Assembly: GCA_019359095.1 (NCBI GenBank)
Contig: JAHHHZ010000027.1
Location: 1 to 64,000 of the forward strand
DNA: 64,000 nt
Origin: Pleurocapsa minor HA4230-MV1
Lineage (GTDB): Bacteria; Cyanobacteriota; Cyanobacteriia; Cyanobacteriales; Xenococcaceae
Direction of reading: 5' to 3'
Part shown: piece by piece, positions 61,954 to 64,000 of the stretch
How the letters are laid out: every line of letters starts with the position of its first letter
Position numbering within the stretch: position 1 is the first letter of the stretch
The notes under the pieces: model-generated
The model's input: the letters and a program-made list of their open reading frames with translations, nothing else
What the model was told of the DNA's origin: nothing
Databases searched by the model: none
Made by a program: the position numbers and the translations under genes

Positions 61954-62379
61954 TTAGTTAATTGGCAGAAAGGATTTAAAAGTTAAAGACTCCCCTTGAG
62001 TAAATAAATCGGGAGTACTGAGGATGTTGAATTGTAGTAAAAGCAAGATGATTATCGTGTAAACAGTTGAGGAAGCCAATCCCATCAACAACTCTTTTTT
62101 GAAATTACGTTCTTTAGATTGTTCTTGAACTACATCCAATACTCCTAACTGCATCAAGAGAATTCCCAAGACATTAGAAAGCCAGTAGCCTGCGATCGCA
62201 CAGGGTAAAAATAAGTTGGCAGAAAATTGAGCGCAGATATAGCCAAAGAAATAAGCGATCGGCAGATTGAAAAATAAATCATTCCACCAAGACAAGGGTG
62301 AGAGCAGAAATCCCAATCCCACAAGTATTAAACCTTTGAGTTTCTTTAAAGAATTAATCGTATTAAAGTTTTGCAGCAT
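61954..62379 (-). CDS. Uncharacterised integral membrane protein
   Basis: Not recognised. 141 residues with four hydrophobic helices (KLKGLILVGLGFLLSPL, LPIAYFFGYICAQF, FLPCAIAGYWLSNVLGILLM, STVYTIIILLLLQF) and a basic loop KERNFKKELLM. It is first in the run with the TauE and PAP2 genes, 42 bp before TauE. Might be a transporter accessory; no further evidence. Confidence 0.65.
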   Translation of the reverse strand: MLQNFNTINSLKKLKGLILVGLGFLLSPLSWWNDLFFNLPIAYFFGYICAQFSANLFLPCAIAGYWLSNVLGILLMQLGVLDVVQEQSKERNFKKELLMGLASSTVYTIIILLLLQFNILSTPDLFTQGESLTFKSFLPIN

Positions 62380-62635
62380 TTGTAATTACATTTTTAATTA
62401 AATTATATTTAAATTCTAAATGCATTTCAATACAATGGCAATTTTATTTCAATTCGCCTGTAAAATACTAGCTCAACGAAGTTTAAAAATAACTGAGAAA
62501 CTAATTGAGGGGAAAATAGTTAAACATTTCAATTCATCAACCATATAATATAAATTAGACAAAAAATGTAACAAAAATAAATATAAAGCAAAGTACTTTG
62601 CCCTACTACATTTCACTCATTACAGGAGATCATCC

Positions 62636-64000
62636 ATGTTGCGACTTGAACATATCAGTAAGACTTATACGACGGGGGAAGTTCTCAAAGACGTTACTTG
62701 GGAAGTTAAACCTGGAGAAAGAGTAGGGTTAGTTGGGGTCAATGGCGCAGGAAAATCGACTCAGCTTAAAATCATTAGTGGTGAAATTGAAGCTACATCA
62801 GGGGAAGTGATTCGTCCTGCCAGCCTCAAGATTGCTTATCTTACCCAAGAATTTGAGGTAGAGCCAACTCGCACGGTTTACGAAGAATTTTGGACGGTTT
62901 TTGTCGAAGCCAACGAAATTCAGCAGCAGATGAATCAGGTGCAGCAGGATATGGAGACTGCTGATGCCGAACAATTAGATCGCTTAATCAATAGATTAGA
63001 TAAGCTACAGCGTCAGTTTGAAGCTTTAGAAGGTTATACCCTTGATGCTCAAATCGAGAAGATTTTGCCTGAGATGGGGTTTAGTTCAGAAGATGGCGAT
63101 CGCCTAGTAAGTTCTTATAGTGGCGGTTGGCAAATGCGCATGAGTTTGGGAAAAATTTTGCTGCAAGAGCCAGATTTGCTGCTACTGGATGAGCCGACTA
63201 ACCACCTAGATCTAGAAACAATTGAATGGTTAGAAAACTATTTAAGAAGGATTAATACGCCGATGGTGATTGTCTCTCATGACCGTGAGTTTCTCGATCG
63301 CCTTTGTACTAAAATCGTGGAAACGGAACGAGGTGTCTCCACCACCTATTTAGGCAATTATTCCTCCTACCTGCAACAAAAAGCCGAAGCTCGAATAGCT
63401 CAGGGTTCAACTTACGAACGACAGCAAAAAGAAATTGCTAAACAACAAGAATTTATCGAGAAATTCCGCGCCAGCGCCACCCGTAGTACCCAAGCTAAAA
63501 GTAGAGAGAAGCAGCTAGATAAGGTTGAGTTAGTTGAAGCACCCGTAGCCAACCTGAGAACTCTTAAATTCCGTTTTCCCCCGTCTCCCAGAAGTGGAAG
63601 AGAAGTAATAATTATTGAAGATTTAGTTCATGCTTACAACAATAATATTTTATTTTTGGGGGCAGAATTAACCATTGAAAGAGGCGATCGCATTGCGATT
63701 TTGGGTCCGAACGGTGCAGGGAAATCGACTTTGTTACGTATGGCGATGGGCATGGAAAAGTTTGACGAGGGTAAGATTGAGTTAGGTAAACATAACGTGA
63801 TTCCTGGCTATTTTGAGCAGAATCAAGCCGAAGCTCTAGATCTAAATAAAACCGTTATAGATACGATTCACGATGAAGTCCCCGACTGGAAAAACGAACA
63901 GGTACGGACTTTATTAGGACAGTTTTTATTTAGTGGGGAAAGTGCCTTTAACAAAGTTGAAGCTTTAAGTGGTGGAGAGAAGGCGCGATTAGCTTTAGCG
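62636..64000 (+). CDS. ABC-F family ATPase, 3' end beyond the window
   Basis: At least 455 residues, open at the window end. First ATPase: Walker A GVNGAGKST, SYSGGWQMRMSLGKILLQEP, LLLDEPTNHLDLETIEWLE and IVSHDREFLDRLC. The linker is charged and coiled (SREKQLDKVELVEAP). Second ATPase: GPNGAGKSTLLRMAMG and LSGGEKARLALA, where the window ends. No transmembrane part, so it acts on ribosomes (EttA/Uup-like translation factor). ATG 62636 is preceded by CAGGAG at a 7-bp gap. Confidence 0.93.
   Translation, partial: MLRLEHISKTYTTGEVLKDVTWEVKPGERVGLVGVNGAGKSTQLKIISGEIEATSGEVIRPASLKIAYLTQEFEVEPTRTVYEEFWTVFVEANEIQQQMNQVQQDMETADAEQLDRLINRLDKLQRQFEALEGYTLDAQIEKILPEMGFSSEDGDRLVSSYSGGWQMRMSLGKILLQEPDLLLLDEPTNHLDLETIEWLENYLRRINTPMVIVSHDREFLDRLCTKIVETERGVSTTYLGNYSSYLQQKAEARIAQGSTYERQQKEIAKQQEFIEKFRASATRSTQAKSREKQLDKVELVEAPVANLRTLKFRFPPSPRSGREVIIIEDLVHAYNNNILFLGAELTIERGDRIAILGPNGAGKSTLLRMAMGMEKFDEGKIELGKHNVIPGYFEQNQAEALDLNKTVIDTIHDEVPDWKNEQVRTLLGQFLFSGESAFNKVEALSGGEKARLALA

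Noticed and set aside
1-64000. tRNA or rRNA genes
   Set aside because: No T-loop-like GGTTCGAATCC motifs with matching acceptor stems or rRNA-like segments were noticed in intergenic regions; a dedicated scan could still find a divergent tRNA.

Overview
The window is chromosomal DNA from a cyanobacterium. The octamer GCGATCGC (HIP1) recurs along almost all of it. Plastid-type families Ycf34 and Ycf66, a DesC acyl-lipid desaturase, a CSP41-like protein, a DUF2232 membrane protein and short tandem heptanucleotide arrays (STRR type) point the same way. Base composition looks AT-rich and non-coding spacers are long. I infer a unicellular or baeocyte-forming lineage (Stanieria/Pleurocapsa-like), but nothing in the sequence proves the genus. 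I found no rRNA, tRNA or CRISPR array.

Layout. 1-127 is the tail of a TnpB transposon. 0.4-7 kb carries secA, a GH57 glycosidase and pfkA. 7.2-9.1 kb has a HicB antitoxin beside a hicA toxin gene broken by a palindromic insertion, a Uma2 nuclease-like protein and an M23 peptidase. 9.3-15.7 kb is housekeeping: ndk, a CDP-alcohol transferase, ddl, cca, ycf34, DedA, an FHA protein and a phasin-like protein. 15.7-17.06 kb is a TnpB transposon without TnpA. 18-20.6 kb is a divergent pair: an unusual TetR-type regulator with a C-terminal tyrosine-recombinase-like domain, and desC, with two identical-architecture 17-bp palindromes around a likely desC promoter. 21-30 kb holds a kinase-like protein, cobH/cbiC, a cysteine desulfurase, a Ycf66 protein, fghA and a RCK-channel-RCK potassium protein.

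30.1-36.5 kb is an accessory island. A complete alpha/beta hydrolase gene stands at one end and a decayed, internally deleted copy at the other. Between them lie a two-gene HNH nuclease/membrane coiled-coil module, a secreted metallo-beta-lactamase-fold hydrolase and an NgoPII/HaeIII-type restriction-modification pair. HIP1 sites are nearly absent from the restriction-modification genes.

36.6-50.5 kb returns to core functions: recN, UspA, GNAT, a NeuD-type acyltransferase, an FHA-fused class A PBP, CSP41-like, pgsA, a sugar transferase, a Crp regulator and a membrane-tethered response regulator. 51-62.4 kb has a sulfur/ion transport theme: a LysR regulator with a palindromic operator; a cysA, CysR-like, SPFH (prohibitin-type) operon; an APC permease followed by two CadD-type transporters, a secreted protein and DUF202; then a pentapeptide protein, PAP2 and TauE. 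The window ends inside an ABC-F ATPase.

STRR arrays repeatedly touch gene ends, and in three genes the stop codon itself is supplied by a repeat unit. Two MITE-like inverted-repeat elements (3299-3420 and 59231-59443) are also visible. The strongest candidates for something undescribed are the TetR-recombinase fusion with its paired operators, and the HNH/glycine-zipper plus membrane coiled-coil module.
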